NCBI RefSeq assembly: GCF_017301635.1 | Contig: NZ_CP071091.1 | Span: 215,001 to 279,000 of the forward strand | DNA: 64,000 bases | Direction: 5' to 3' | Source of the DNA: Myxococcus landrumus | Lineage (GTDB): Bacteria > Myxococcota > Myxococcia > Myxococcales > Myxococcaceae | Shown: positions 10,756 through 21,538 of the stretch, piece after piece | How positions within the stretch are numbered: the first letter of the stretch is position 1 | Layout of the letters: every line of letters starts with the position of its first letter | The notes under the pieces: model-generated | What the model was told of the DNA's origin: nothing | The model's database searches: none | Seen by the model: only the letters and a program-made list of their open reading frames with translations | Made by a program: the position numbers and the translations under genes

Positions 10756-11868
10756 ATGTTGCGACCTGTTGCACTCCTCCTGTTGCTGCTCGCCGCCCCG
10801 CGCTCGCTCGCGGTGGAGACCCTGCGCATCGCCATCGAGGACACGGGGGGAGAGGTGCGCATCAGCGGGCGAGGACTCGGCTTCGGCGCGGACAGCGAAG
10901 AGGCCACCTTCGTCTCCATCCCCTCCGACGTCGCCATCGTCCGTCGCAAGGCGGGCAAGCTCGAGGTCAACGGCGCGCCGGTGCTCGGAGACTCCGTGCG
11001 CTTTCGCGCGGGCTTGAGCTCCACCGAGGACGCGGGGAGTGGCCCCGGAGAACAGCCCATCAAGGCGGGTGGCGCCCAGGTGCGCGGCGACGTCGTCGTG
11101 CGCCCGCTTCGCGAGGGGCTCCAGCTCATCAACGTCATTCCCCTGGAGGACTACCTCGCCGCGGTGCTCGGCAGCGAGATGCCCGTGTCCTTCCCGCTCG
11201 AGGCCCTCAAGGCCCAGGCTGTCGCCGCGCGGACGTATGCCCTCCAGAAGAAACTGGAGAGCTACAGCAACACGTTTCATCTGGGCAGCAGCGTGCTCCA
11301 CCAGGTGTACGGCGGCGTCAATCGCGAGGACCCTCGTACCCGCACGGCCGTCGACGCCACCCGGGGCCTGGTGCTCACCTACGAGCTCGCCCCCATCGAG
11401 GCGTACTTCCACGCCTCCTGCGGTGGTCGCACCGAGTCGGGGCAGGACGCCCTCCATCGGGATTTGCCCTACCTCCAGCCTGTCGACTGTCCGTGTGGAC
11501 GACTGCCCGCGAGCCGCTGGTCCGCCTCCATGTCCGACGCCGAAATCAAGGCCGCCCTCAAGCGGCCCGCTCAGGGCATGAAGGTGACGGCACGCACGTC
11601 CACCCGCCGAGTCACCCGCGTCACGATGGGCGATGGCAGCTCGCTGGACGGCGTGGAGCTTCGCCGCCGGCTTGGCTACACGCGCCTCAAGAGCCTCGAT
11701 TTCGAGGTGGAGCGAGTCGAGCACGGCTACATGTTCACCGGACGCGGCTATGGCCATGGGGCCGGGCTCTGCCAGTGGGGCGCCAAGGCGCTCGCCGACA
11801 AGGGCAAGGGGTACGTGGATATCCTCACCCACTACTACCCCGGGGCCGAGCTGCAGCAGCTCTACTGA
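10756..11868 (+). CDS. SpoIID/LytB-domain secreted protein, putative peptidoglycan lytic enzyme
   Basis: A 370-residue protein with a signal peptide (about residues 1-19). The SpoIID domain covers about residues 115-365. Visible hallmarks are LEDYLAAVLGSEMP, AQAVAARTYAL, the CGG motif in ASCGGRTES, and the C-terminal GRGYGHGAGLCQWGA. In Bacillus SpoIID cleaves glycan strands at MurNAc residues stripped of peptides. In Gram-negative bacteria related proteins are thought to act in wall remodelling or division. The protein should act in the periplasm. The start was chosen because it gives a clean signal peptide. It is followed within 62 bases by queA. Confidence 0.9.
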   Translation: MLRPVALLLLLLAAPRSLAVETLRIAIEDTGGEVRISGRGLGFGADSEEATFVSIPSDVAIVRRKAGKLEVNGAPVLGDSVRFRAGLSSTEDAGSGPGEQPIKAGGAQVRGDVVVRPLREGLQLINVIPLEDYLAAVLGSEMPVSFPLEALKAQAVAARTYALQKKLESYSNTFHLGSSVLHQVYGGVNREDPRTRTAVDATRGLVLTYELAPIEAYFHASCGGRTESGQDALHRDLPYLQPVDCPCGRLPASRWSASMSDAEIKAALKRPAQGMKVTARTSTRRVTRVTMGDGSSLDGVELRRRLGYTRLKSLDFEVERVEHGYMFTGRGYGHGAGLCQWGAKALADKGKGYVDILTHYYPGAELQQLY

Positions 11869-11929
11869 CGTCCCCCTGTGTCGGCGTGCTTTCCGCGGCG
11901 GCATGGGGGCTGCTACAAGCGCCTCCCCC

Positions 11930-14226
<2,297 letters not shown>

Positions 14227-14271
14227 GCGGCCAGTTGGGATGTCGGGGTTCCCGCGTTCGCTTGCTCACAT

Positions 14272-14301
14272 GGGGGCCCCTTGCTAAGACGGCCCCCCTT
14301 T
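14272..14301 (+). terminator. Possible terminator or attenuator between tgt and yajC
   Basis: A 7-bp GC stem (GGGGGCC against GGCCCCC) with a 12-base loop ends in CTTTC. A second inverted repeat (GGATGGG with CCCATCC) follows before yajC. This may separate the queuosine genes from the sec genes or attenuate readthrough. Confidence 0.4.
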
Positions 14302-14370
14302 CAGGATGGGTTCCTTGGATAGTGTGGGGGGTCCCCCATCCCAAGCCTTCCACAACCGACGAGGCAGTCT

Positions 14371-14736
14371 GTGGCTGAGAGCTTTTTGATGCTGGCGCAG
14401 GCCGGGAGCGGGTCGAGCCCGCTGAACACCCTGGTCCTGCTCGTGGGCCTGGTGGCGATCATGTACTTCGTCATGATCCGCCCCCAGCAAAAGCAGATGA
14501 AGGAGCACCGCACGCTGCTCGCTTCGCTCAAGAAGGGCGATGAGGTGGTCACCACGGGCGGCATGCTCGGGAAGATCCACCTGGTCGACGAGCGGACGGT
14601 GACGCTGGAGATCGCCAGCGGCGTGCGGATCCGCGTCCTGAAGACCTCCATCAGTGCCAAGGGCACGGTGGCCGAGGGCGCGCCCGCCGCGACCTCGGAG
14701 GAGAAGAAGGAAGAGAAGAAGAAGGAGGAGAAGTAA
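14371..14736 (+). CDS. yajC: Preprotein translocase subunit YajC
   Basis: A 121-residue protein with a single N-terminal membrane span (about residues 18-36, ending FVMIRPQQKQ, the classic YajC signature). The conserved cytoplasmic domain GDEVVTTGGMLGKI follows. The C-terminus is a Lys/Glu-rich tail. The start is GTG. YajC binds SecDF and supports Sec-dependent export. The stop codon overlaps the secD start by one base, so the three genes form one operon. Confidence 0.95.
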   Translation: MAESFLMLAQAGSGSSPLNTLVLLVGLVAIMYFVMIRPQQKQMKEHRTLLASLKKGDEVVTTGGMLGKIHLVDERTVTLEIASGVRIRVLKTSISAKGTVAEGAPAATSEEKKEEKKKEEK

Positions 14737-16508
14737 TGGACCGCGGCTGGTGGTGGAAGTTTGGAATGATTGTCGCGGTGACGCTGGGGACCATCTGGTT
14801 CCTGATTCCGTCGTACTACTCGCTGGTGGTCATGGACCGTGACCAGCGCAACAACCTGGCGCTGCTGCAAGAGCGGCTGCCGAAGTGGGCACCTCCCGCG
14901 AAGTACCGCCTCAATCTGGGGCTGGACCTTCAGGGCGGCATCCACATGGTGATGCGCGTGGACACCAAGACGGCGCTCCAGAAGCGGACCGAGCGCCGGG
15001 GCCAGCAGATCGCCACGTACGTCGCCGACAAGAAGCTCGGCGAGGTCACGGCGGAGACGGATCCAGAGAAGCTCCAGCTCACCTTGAAGGCGAAGGACCC
15101 GGCGACCATGGACGCCATCGAGAAGGACGTCCTGAGCACCTTCGGGGACTTCAAGCGGATCAGCCGCTCCGGCGACACGCTGGTGCTGGCCCCCGACGAG
15201 AGCCAGGTGAATCGCTTCCGTGAGGAAGCGGTGGACCAGGCGATGCTCGTCATCCGCCGCCGCATCGACAAGTGGGGCGTCGCCGAAGTGGACGTGCGAA
15301 AGCTCGGCACCGACTCCATCCAGATTTCGCTGCCCGGCCGCAGCAACCCGGAGCAGGCGAAGGAGCTGGTGGGCACCACCGCGCAGCTCGAGTTCCGGAT
15401 GGTGGACGACACCAACCCGCAGTTCTTCGCGCAGATGCTCCAGACGAACCCGGCCCCGGCGGGCAGCGACATCACGCTGACGGACGAGGGTGGGTTCGCG
15501 CAGTTGCAGAGCCCATCGCGCGAGGCGCTGCTCGAGTACACCAAGGGCAAGGTTCCGGAGAACCGCCAGGTCGTCACCGAGTGCATCGCCAACCCGATGA
15601 AGAAGAACGAGTGCTCTTCCTACCGCACGTACCTCCTGGACAAGGCGGTTCCGCTGACGGGTGAGAGCCTGTCGGGCGCGGACGCGTCCGTGAACCAGAT
15701 GAACGAGCCGGAGGTGAACATCTCCTTCGACCCGGCCGGCGCTCGCGAGTTCGAGAAGCTGACCGAGGCGGGCGTGGGCCGTCGCATGGCCATCGTGCTG
15801 GACGACAACGTCCACACCGCTCCCAACATCAACGAGAAGATTGGCGGCGGTCGGGCCCGCATCACCATGGGCCGCATGGGTGCTCGCACCCGTGACGAGT
15901 GGCTGGGCGAGGCGCAGACGCTGGCGCTGGTGCTCAAGGCGGGCGCGCTGCCCGCGCCGGTGACGGTGGGCGAGATTCGTCAGGTGGGCGCGAGCCTGGG
16001 TGACGAGCTCATCAAGAAGGGCAGCCTCTCGGCGCTGGTGGGCCTGGGACTGGTCGTCCTCTTCATGGCCCTCTACTACCGCAAGGCGGGCCTCATCGCG
16101 GACATCGCGCTGCTCCTGAACGGTCTGCTCATCCTCGCGGGGTTGGCGTTCTTCAACGCGACGCTCACGTTGCCAGGCATCGCGGGGTTCGTGCTGACGC
16201 TCGGCATCGCGGTGGATGCGAACGTGCTCATCAACGAGCGCATCCGTGAGGAACTGGGCCATGGCAAGTCCGCCAAGGCCGCGGTTGACCAGGGTTACGA
16301 CCGGGCCTTCTGGACCATCTTCGACGCGCACGTGACGGCGCTCATCGCCGGCTTCATCCTGTTCTTCACGGGCACCGGACCGGTTCGCGGTTTCGCCACC
16401 ACGCTCATCGTCGGCCTTCTGGCCTCGCTGTTCACGTCCATCGTGGTGACCCGCGTCATCATGACCTACTTCGTCCACGGCAAGAACGCGCAGACGGTGT
16501 CGGTCTAA
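14736..16508 (+). CDS. secD: Protein translocase subunit SecD
   Basis: A 590-residue SecD. The first membrane span is at about residues 8-28. The motif LGLDLQGGIHMVMRV opens the large periplasmic domain. The C-terminal RND-type five-span domain has VALDLDD-like and GIAVDANVLINERIREEL motifs (here TLGIAVDANVLI). Working with SecF it uses the proton gradient to pull exported proteins through SecYEG. The gene is translationally coupled to yajC, and secF starts 24 bases downstream. The length is typical for SecD. Confidence 0.97.
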   Translation: MDRGWWWKFGMIVAVTLGTIWFLIPSYYSLVVMDRDQRNNLALLQERLPKWAPPAKYRLNLGLDLQGGIHMVMRVDTKTALQKRTERRGQQIATYVADKKLGEVTAETDPEKLQLTLKAKDPATMDAIEKDVLSTFGDFKRISRSGDTLVLAPDESQVNRFREEAVDQAMLVIRRRIDKWGVAEVDVRKLGTDSIQISLPGRSNPEQAKELVGTTAQLEFRMVDDTNPQFFAQMLQTNPAPAGSDITLTDEGGFAQLQSPSREALLEYTKGKVPENRQVVTECIANPMKKNECSSYRTYLLDKAVPLTGESLSGADASVNQMNEPEVNISFDPAGAREFEKLTEAGVGRRMAIVLDDNVHTAPNINEKIGGGRARITMGRMGARTRDEWLGEAQTLALVLKAGALPAPVTVGEIRQVGASLGDELIKKGSLSALVGLGLVVLFMALYYRKAGLIADIALLLNGLLILAGLAFFNATLTLPGIAGFVLTLGIAVDANVLINERIREELGHGKSAKAAVDQGYDRAFWTIFDAHVTALIAGFILFFTGTGPVRGFATTLIVGLLASLFTSIVVTRVIMTYFVHGKNAQTVSV

Positions 16509-16532
16509 CCGGCGGGAGCACGGGAAACTGCC

Positions 16533-17693
16533 ATGCAGATCCTCAAGAACAAGACGAACATCGACTTCATCGGCAAGCGCAAGCCCGCCGTGTTCATCTC
16601 CACGCTCGTGAACCTGGCCATCCTGGTGGGAATCGCGACGGTGGGGTTCAACTACGGCGTGGACTTCGCTGGCGGCACCGTGGTGGAGCTGAAGTTCAAT
16701 CACTCCATCAACGCGGCCGACGTACGTGAGCGCGCCCAGAAGGGCGGCCTGCACGACGTGAGCGTGCAGAACATCGGCAGCGCGGACGAGAACGCGTTCC
16801 TCCTTCGCATGGGCGGCGTCACGCAGCTCACCGAGGAGAATGCCGAGAAGGCGAAGAAGGCCATCGAGGCGTTGGGCCCCGTTCGCAACGTCTACGCCGA
16901 CCTGGCCAACGGCATCGTCAACTTCCGCTCGGCCACGCCGATGGCGGCGGAGACCATCAAGAAGGCCGTGGAAGACTCCGGCACCGGCGTGCAGGAGGTC
17001 CGCGTCCTGGGCGAGAGCCAGGCGGGCGCGGGCACCGACTACCAGGTCGTCGCCAGCGGCATGGCGGACAAGGTGTACTCGGCGCTGAGCGCGGGTCTGG
17101 AGAAGCCGGACTTCGAGCAGCGGCGCGTGGACTACGTCGGTCCGCAGGTCGGCAAGCAACTGCGCAACCGCGGCATCATGGCGCTGCTGTACTCGATGGT
17201 GGCCATCCTCATCTACGTGGCGTTCCGGTTCGACTTCAAGTTCGGCCCGGGCGCGCTGCTCGCCATGATTCACGACGTCATCATGGTGGCCGGCTACTAC
17301 CTGGTGAGCCGCCGGGAGTTCGGCCTGACGGCCATCGCCGCGCTGCTGACCATCGTCGGCTACTCGGTGAACGACACCATCGTCATCTACGACCGCATCC
17401 GCGAGGACATGGCCAAGTTCAAGGGCAAGCCGCTGGCGGAGGTCATCAACATCGCCATCAACGACACCCTGGGCCGCACCATCCTCACGTCCGGCACCAC
17501 GGCGCTGTCGCTCATCGGTCTGCTCATCTTCGGCGTCGGCGAAATCTTCGACTTCGCCATGGCCATGCTGGTGGGCATCCTCGTGGGCACGTACTCCTCC
17601 GTGTACATCGCCAGCCCGCTTACCATCTGGCTGGACGAGCGTGCCGCGGCGAAGGAAGCCCGTCACCGCGACCAGATGCCGAAGCCGGCGTAG
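16533..17693 (+). CDS. secF: Protein translocase subunit SecF
   Basis: A 386-residue SecF. It has the N-terminal span, the FAGGTVVELKF segment (family form DFxGGT), the R-D-YVGPQVG transition into the membrane domain, and GYSVNDTIVIYDRIRE in the fourth span. It forms the SecDF complex with the preceding gene product. A hairpin after the stop ends the operon. It is somewhat longer than E. coli SecF (323 residues), with a larger periplasmic domain. Confidence 0.97.
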   Translation: MQILKNKTNIDFIGKRKPAVFISTLVNLAILVGIATVGFNYGVDFAGGTVVELKFNHSINAADVRERAQKGGLHDVSVQNIGSADENAFLLRMGGVTQLTEENAEKAKKAIEALGPVRNVYADLANGIVNFRSATPMAAETIKKAVEDSGTGVQEVRVLGESQAGAGTDYQVVASGMADKVYSALSAGLEKPDFEQRRVDYVGPQVGKQLRNRGIMALLYSMVAILIYVAFRFDFKFGPGALLAMIHDVIMVAGYYLVSRREFGLTAIAALLTIVGYSVNDTIVIYDRIREDMAKFKGKPLAEVINIAINDTLGRTILTSGTTALSLIGLLIFGVGEIFDFAMAMLVGILVGTYSSVYIASPLTIWLDERAAAKEARHRDQMPKPA

Positions 17694-17736
17694 TCAGCAC
17701 TCGCCATGCGCCCCTTCAACGGGGCGCGTGACGCGC

Positions 17737-17780
17737 ACGAGGGCCCTGGTCTCCTCACGGAGGCGGGGCCCTCGTCGTTT
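17737..17780. terminator. Terminator after secF, shared with the convergent gene
   Basis: ACGAGGGCCC pairs with GGGCCCTCGT, with an inner CTCC/GGAG helix, followed by CGTTTT on the plus strand. It lies between the convergent stops of secF and the barrel gene. Confidence 0.75.
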
Positions 17781-17792
17781 TCAGGCGAGGGG

Positions 17793-18398
17793 CTAGAACC
17801 GCGCCCCCAGCGTCACCGAGCCGTCCAGCAGGCCTCCCTTGACGTCCTCGCCGTTCATCGCGCCTCGGGCGAAGTCGTCATCCAGCAGCAGCCGCCAGGT
17901 GGCGCGGAGGCCCGCGGTGAGCGCGCCGCTGTTGAACTCGAGGCCCGCGGCCAGGGGCAGCTCCTCCTGCGTATCGGAGTCGTAGAGCCCGCCAATGCCA
18001 GTGCCCCGGACGTCCACGTAGGTGAGCCCAAAGCCCGCGCCTACGAAGGGGCGCACCCCCGTGAGCAGTGGCGGGGAGAGCTTCACCAGGGCGCTGCCTC
18101 CTTGCCGGACGATGGCGGGGCCATTCCCCAGCAGCCGCACGTCGTCGAGGCCGTTGCGGGAGCCCTCGTAGCCGACCTCGAACCCGAGGAATGTGGTGGG
18201 CTGGACATTGAGTGTGAGACCCCACGCGGGGCCGGTGTCGGTGAGATCTCCCAGGTCGCCCGTGTAATCACCCAGGCCGCCCTTCAGGAACACGTTCACA
18301 TCTCCGCGCTTGCCTTCCGTCGCATCGTTCGCCAACGCTGGACTGGCGGCGATGAGCGCGAGCGCGCAGACGCTTGCTTGGATGCTTGTGAATGTCAT
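17793..18398 (-). CDS. Putative outer-membrane beta-barrel protein
   Basis: A 201-residue protein with a signal peptide (about residues 1-23, ending ALA). The mature part has alternating hydrophobic and polar strands, several Gly-rich turns and a terminal Phe (GARF), all typical of a small 8-stranded barrel of the OmpW/OmpX/OmpA-barrel kind. GGGAGG lies five bases before the ATG. It stands alone between the sec operon and recJ and faces the sec operon tail to tail. Ligand and role are unknown. Confidence 0.8.
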   Translation of the reverse strand: MTFTSIQASVCALALIAASPALANDATEGKRGDVNVFLKGGLGDYTGDLGDLTDTGPAWGLTLNVQPTTFLGFEVGYEGSRNGLDDVRLLGNGPAIVRQGGSALVKLSPPLLTGVRPFVGAGFGLTYVDVRGTGIGGLYDSDTQEELPLAAGLEFNSGALTAGLRATWRLLLDDDFARGAMNGEDVKGGLLDGSVTLGARF

Positions 18399-18540
18399 GA
18401 GTCCTCCCTGTCAGGTTGTGTGCAGACAGGCTGTGCATCGCGCGGCTGGCGCGCTCCCCTCGGGCAGACAACAGGGCGAGCGCACGCCTGAACGTCTGAG
18501 CAGGAAGGGAAATGTCGTGCCCAAGGTTGGACTTTCCTCG

Positions 18541-18552
18541 TCAGACGTCTGA
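18541..18552. promoter_or_regulatory. Palindrome upstream of recJ, possible operator
   Basis: TCAGACGTCTGA is a perfect 12-bp palindrome. Its right part ACGTCTGAG is repeated in direct orientation at 18492-18500. The site lies in the 227-base divergent region between the barrel gene and recJ. A palindrome of this length is expected by chance several times in a window of this size, so the evidence is weak. Confidence 0.2.
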
Positions 18553-18625
18553 GGTACTGTCTCGCGTGTCAAGATTTCGTCCCGGCCACGGAGGGGTTCC
18601 GTGCGCCGAGGAGGGGAGCTCGCGC

Positions 18626-20338
18626 GTGCGGTGGTTGCTTCCAGACGTGGTCGAGGAGGAGGTGGGGTCGCTGGCGGGGGAGTTGTCACTCCATCCGTTG
18701 GCGGCGCGGGTGCTCTTGCATCGCGGTTACCGGACGCCCGAGTCCGCATCGGCGTTCTTGTCGGACCGGCTGGCGGACTTGCCAGACCCGTTCCGGATGA
18801 AGGGGATGGTCGCGGGAGTGGACCGGCTGGTGCGCGCGCTGCACCGCCGGGAGAAGGTGACGCTGTACGGTGACTACGACGTAGACGGCGTGTGCTCCAC
18901 GTCGCTCTTGTGCCTGTTCCTGCGAGAGCTGGGCGCCTCGCCCTCGACGTACATCCCCCACCGCCTGGATGAGGGCTACGGCCTCAACCTGGGCGCGGTG
19001 GAGCGCATCGCCGGGGATGGGACGCGGGTGCTGGTGACGCTGGATTGCGGCATCACCTCCGTGGCGGAGATCACCCGCGCGAAGGAGCTGGGGTTGGACG
19101 TGGTGGTGGTGGACCACCACACGGTGCCTCCCACGTTGCCTCCGGCGGTGGCGGTGCTCAACCCGCACCAGCCCGGCTGTGAGTACCCCACGAAGGCACT
19201 CTGCGCGGCGGGCGTGGCCTTCAACCTCTGCATGGGGCTGCGCAAGCGGCTGCGTGACGAGGGTTACTTCGCCACCCGCAAGGAGCCCAACCTCCGGGCG
19301 CTGATGGACCTGGTGGCCCTGGCCACCGTGGCGGACGTGGTGCCGCTCACCGGCGCCAACCGCATCCTGGTGACGCATGGACTCCAGGAGCTCACGGCCG
19401 CCCGTCGTCCGGGGGTGCGCGCGCTGAAGGAAGCGGCGGGCATGGACCCCGACACGCCCATCACCGCGGGCCAGGTGGGCTTCCGCCTGGGGCCCCGCAT
19501 CAACGCCGCGGGCCGGCTGCATGACGCGTCGCTGGGCCTCCAGTTGTTGTGCTCGGAGACGCTGGAGTCGGCGCGCTCGCTGGCCTCGGTGTTGGACCGG
19601 GCCAACGCGGAGCGGCAGGGAATCGAGAGCCACATCCTCACGCAGGCGCTGGCCCAGGCCGAGGAGCGCAAGGACGCGCGCGGCTTCGTCCTCTACGACG
19701 AGGGCTGGCACCCGGGCGTCATCGGCATCGTCGCCTCGCGTGTGGTGGAGCGCTACCACCGGCCCACCGTCATGGTGGGCGTGAAGGACGGAGTGGGGAA
19801 GGGCTCGGCGCGCAGCATCGAGGCCTTCCACCTGTTCGACGCGCTCAACGGGTGTTCGTCACTGCTCACGAAGTTCGGCGGCCACAAGCACGCGGCGGGA
19901 CTCACCATCGACGCGGACAAGCTGCCCGCGCTGCGCGAGGCGTTCGAGAAGATTGCCTGGCAGCGGCTCACCCCCGAGGACCTCATCCCACGGTGCCGCG
20001 TGGACGCGGTGGTGAGCGCGCGGGATTTGGATGCGACGGCGGTGGAGGCGCTCCAGCGGCTGGGGCCCTTTGGCCAGGGCAACCCGGAGCCGGTGCTGGT
20101 GCTGCGCCATCAGGTGGCGCGCCCGCGGGTGCTCCCGGCCAAGGCCGCGGGCAGCAACGGGCACCTGAAGCTGGCCCTGGTGGAGGCACCCGAGCTGGAT
20201 GCCATCGGCTTCGGGATGGCGGACCGCGCGCGGCTGGTGGAAGGGCCCGTGGACCTGGCCTTCCAGGCCGGCTTCGACACGTTCCGTGGACAGCGCAAGC
20301 TGTCCCTGCGGCTCAAGGACGTGCGGGTCGCCGCGTAG
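18626..20338 (+). CDS. recJ: Single-stranded-DNA-specific exonuclease RecJ
   Basis: A 570-residue RecJ, a 5'-to-3' single-strand exonuclease of recombination and mismatch repair. DHH-family metal motifs are visible: DYDVDG from residue 83, LDCGI at 139-143 and DHH at 163-165. The DHHA1 domain carries GGHKHAAGLT. The GTG start is chosen because GAGGAGGGG lies nine bases upstream and the resulting length matches E. coli RecJ (577); a longer reading frame from 18512 would add an unconserved leader. A GC hairpin follows the stop. Confidence 0.95.
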   Translation: MRWLLPDVVEEEVGSLAGELSLHPLAARVLLHRGYRTPESASAFLSDRLADLPDPFRMKGMVAGVDRLVRALHRREKVTLYGDYDVDGVCSTSLLCLFLRELGASPSTYIPHRLDEGYGLNLGAVERIAGDGTRVLVTLDCGITSVAEITRAKELGLDVVVVDHHTVPPTLPPAVAVLNPHQPGCEYPTKALCAAGVAFNLCMGLRKRLRDEGYFATRKEPNLRALMDLVALATVADVVPLTGANRILVTHGLQELTAARRPGVRALKEAAGMDPDTPITAGQVGFRLGPRINAAGRLHDASLGLQLLCSETLESARSLASVLDRANAERQGIESHILTQALAQAEERKDARGFVLYDEGWHPGVIGIVASRVVERYHRPTVMVGVKDGVGKGSARSIEAFHLFDALNGCSSLLTKFGGHKHAAGLTIDADKLPALREAFEKIAWQRLTPEDLIPRCRVDAVVSARDLDATAVEALQRLGPFGQGNPEPVLVLRHQVARPRVLPAKAAGSNGHLKLALVEAPELDAIGFGMADRARLVEGPVDLAFQAGFDTFRGQRKLSLRLKDVRVAA

Positions 20339-20347
20339 GCGGAGGGC

Positions 20348-20370
20348 GGGGCCTCGTCAGGCGAGGCCCC
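20348..20370. terminator. Convergent hairpin overlapping the end of the YHS gene
   Basis: A perfect 9-bp stem (GGGGCCTCG against CGAGGCCCC) encloses a 5-base loop. The stop codon of the leftward YHS gene sits in the loop, so the last codons of that gene form one arm. There is no T-run; it probably acts for both convergent genes. Confidence 0.5.
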
Positions 20371-20590
20371 ATCGCACCCGGCCGGGCGTCATCAGCGCGC
20401 CCACCCGGGCCAGCTCGTTGAGGCGGAACCGCTCGGCTTGACGCTCGAAGGCGTGACGGCAGCGCTCCGAGCAGAAGAAGTAGCGGCGCTTCTTGTACTC
20501 CGATGACGGCTGCCCCTCCGGTGTCTCCAGTTGCTTGCCGCACACCGGGTCCCAATGCTTGCCCTGGCTCTGCCCCTGCACGCCCTTCAT
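20357..20590 (-). CDS. Small YHS/TRASH-type metal-binding protein
   Basis: A 77-residue protein with the pattern DPVCGK (Cys17) followed by FFCSERC (Cys40, Cys44), the layout of YHS/TRASH domains that bind copper or other soft metals. Cys-X3-Cys is followed by HAFE as in many family members. A GGAGG-like site lies a few bases before the ATG; an earlier in-frame ATG would add 20 unconserved residues. There is no signal peptide, so it is cytoplasmic. It may be a metal chaperone or sensor, but no metal-transport gene is adjacent. Confidence 0.8.
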   Translation of the reverse strand: MKGVQGQSQGKHWDPVCGKQLETPEGQPSSEYKKRRYFFCSERCRHAFERQAERFRLNELARVGALMTPGRVRWGLA

Positions 20591-20758
20591 GCCCCACCTC
20601 CCCCGCCACACCCGACGGTGGGCATAAGCAGGGCATATGCCAACCCCCACGTCCCTCGGAGCGCCAAGGGAGAGAGGTCCGCACGCCCGGCTGGAGGTGG
20701 AAAAACTTCCGCGAGGCCACGCCCTGCTCGCGCGGACGTGGCCCCCTCGGAGTGTTGA

Positions 20759-21538
20759 CTAGAAGGCGACGCCGACGCTGCCGCCCAGGAAGAAGTCGTT
20801 CAGGTAGCCGCGGCGGTAGCCGATGGCCTCCAGACGAAGGGCCAGCCGGAGGTTGCCGTCGCGGGTGAGGCGGGGACGGCCTCGGAGGCCCAGGCCGTAC
20901 TGGATGACGGGCTTGATGCCGTTCACCTCGGTCTCCTTCGTGTCCACGGTGATGGAGGTCGCCATGTACGAGATGCCGCCGCCCACCTGGCCGAAGACGC
21001 CGAAGTCGGACTTTCCGAACTTGAGCTCATAGGCCGGAGCGATGGTGAAGTAGTGGTACGTGGAACTGCCCTTGATGAACTGGGTGCCGTCGCTCTGGCC
21101 GCCGAAGGTCCACCGGATGTCCGCCCAGAGGGCCTCGCGCAGAGGTTCGATGTTGAGGATGCGGCCGTACTCCCAGGTGGCGCGCACGCCCAGGCCAATC
21201 GTGGTGTCGGAGAAGCGTCCCTGCGGAGACGAGAGCAGGAGCGCGCCCGCGAGGAGCTCCACGGCGAAGCCCTTGTTGGGGTCGTCGATGCCGGCCAGTT
21301 CCTTGAAGTCGCCGTCCTCGCCCTCCTGCTCGGAGACGCGGCGGAACTCCTCGGCCTGGTCCGTGAATCGGCGGCGGTACTCAGCGGCCTCTTCCTCGTC
21401 AATCTGCTCCTGCGTCGGGCCTGGGTCCTCCTCCGGGTAGGCGTACGGGTCATCGTCCTGCGCGAGCGCGGGCGCGGATGCGAGCAGTCCGCCCACGAGG
21501 CAGCGGGTGAGCCAGGTCTTCACGGTGACGGTTCTCAT
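20759..21538 (-). CDS. Putative outer-membrane protein, coupled to an upstream lipoprotein peptidase
   Basis: A 259-residue protein with a signal peptide (about residues 1-26, ending ALAQ). An acidic, Glu/Gln-rich helical segment to about residue 70 is followed by a strand-rich Gly/aromatic domain ending in VGVAF, typical of an outer-membrane barrel. Its start overlaps the stop of the upstream lipoprotein gene (TGATG), so the two are translated together. Function is unknown; pairing with a putative surface protease suggests an assembly or anchoring partner. Confidence 0.8.
   Translation of the reverse strand: MRTVTVKTWLTRCLVGGLLASAPALAQDDDPYAYPEEDPGPTQEQIDEEEAAEYRRRFTDQAEEFRRVSEQEGEDGDFKELAGIDDPNKGFAVELLAGALLLSSPQGRFSDTTIGLGVRATWEYGRILNIEPLREALWADIRWTFGGQSDGTQFIKGSSTYHYFTIAPAYELKFGKSDFGVFGQVGGGISYMATSITVDTKETEVNGIKPVIQYGLGLRGRPRLTRDGNLRLALRLEAIGYRRGYLNDFFLGGSVGVAF

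Noticed and set aside
14301..17666. A very long minus-strand open frame (1121 codons) over yajC-secD-secF.
   Set aside because: It mirrors three clearly conserved genes, is rich in Arg/His/Val as expected of a GC-rich antisense frame, and shows no domain.
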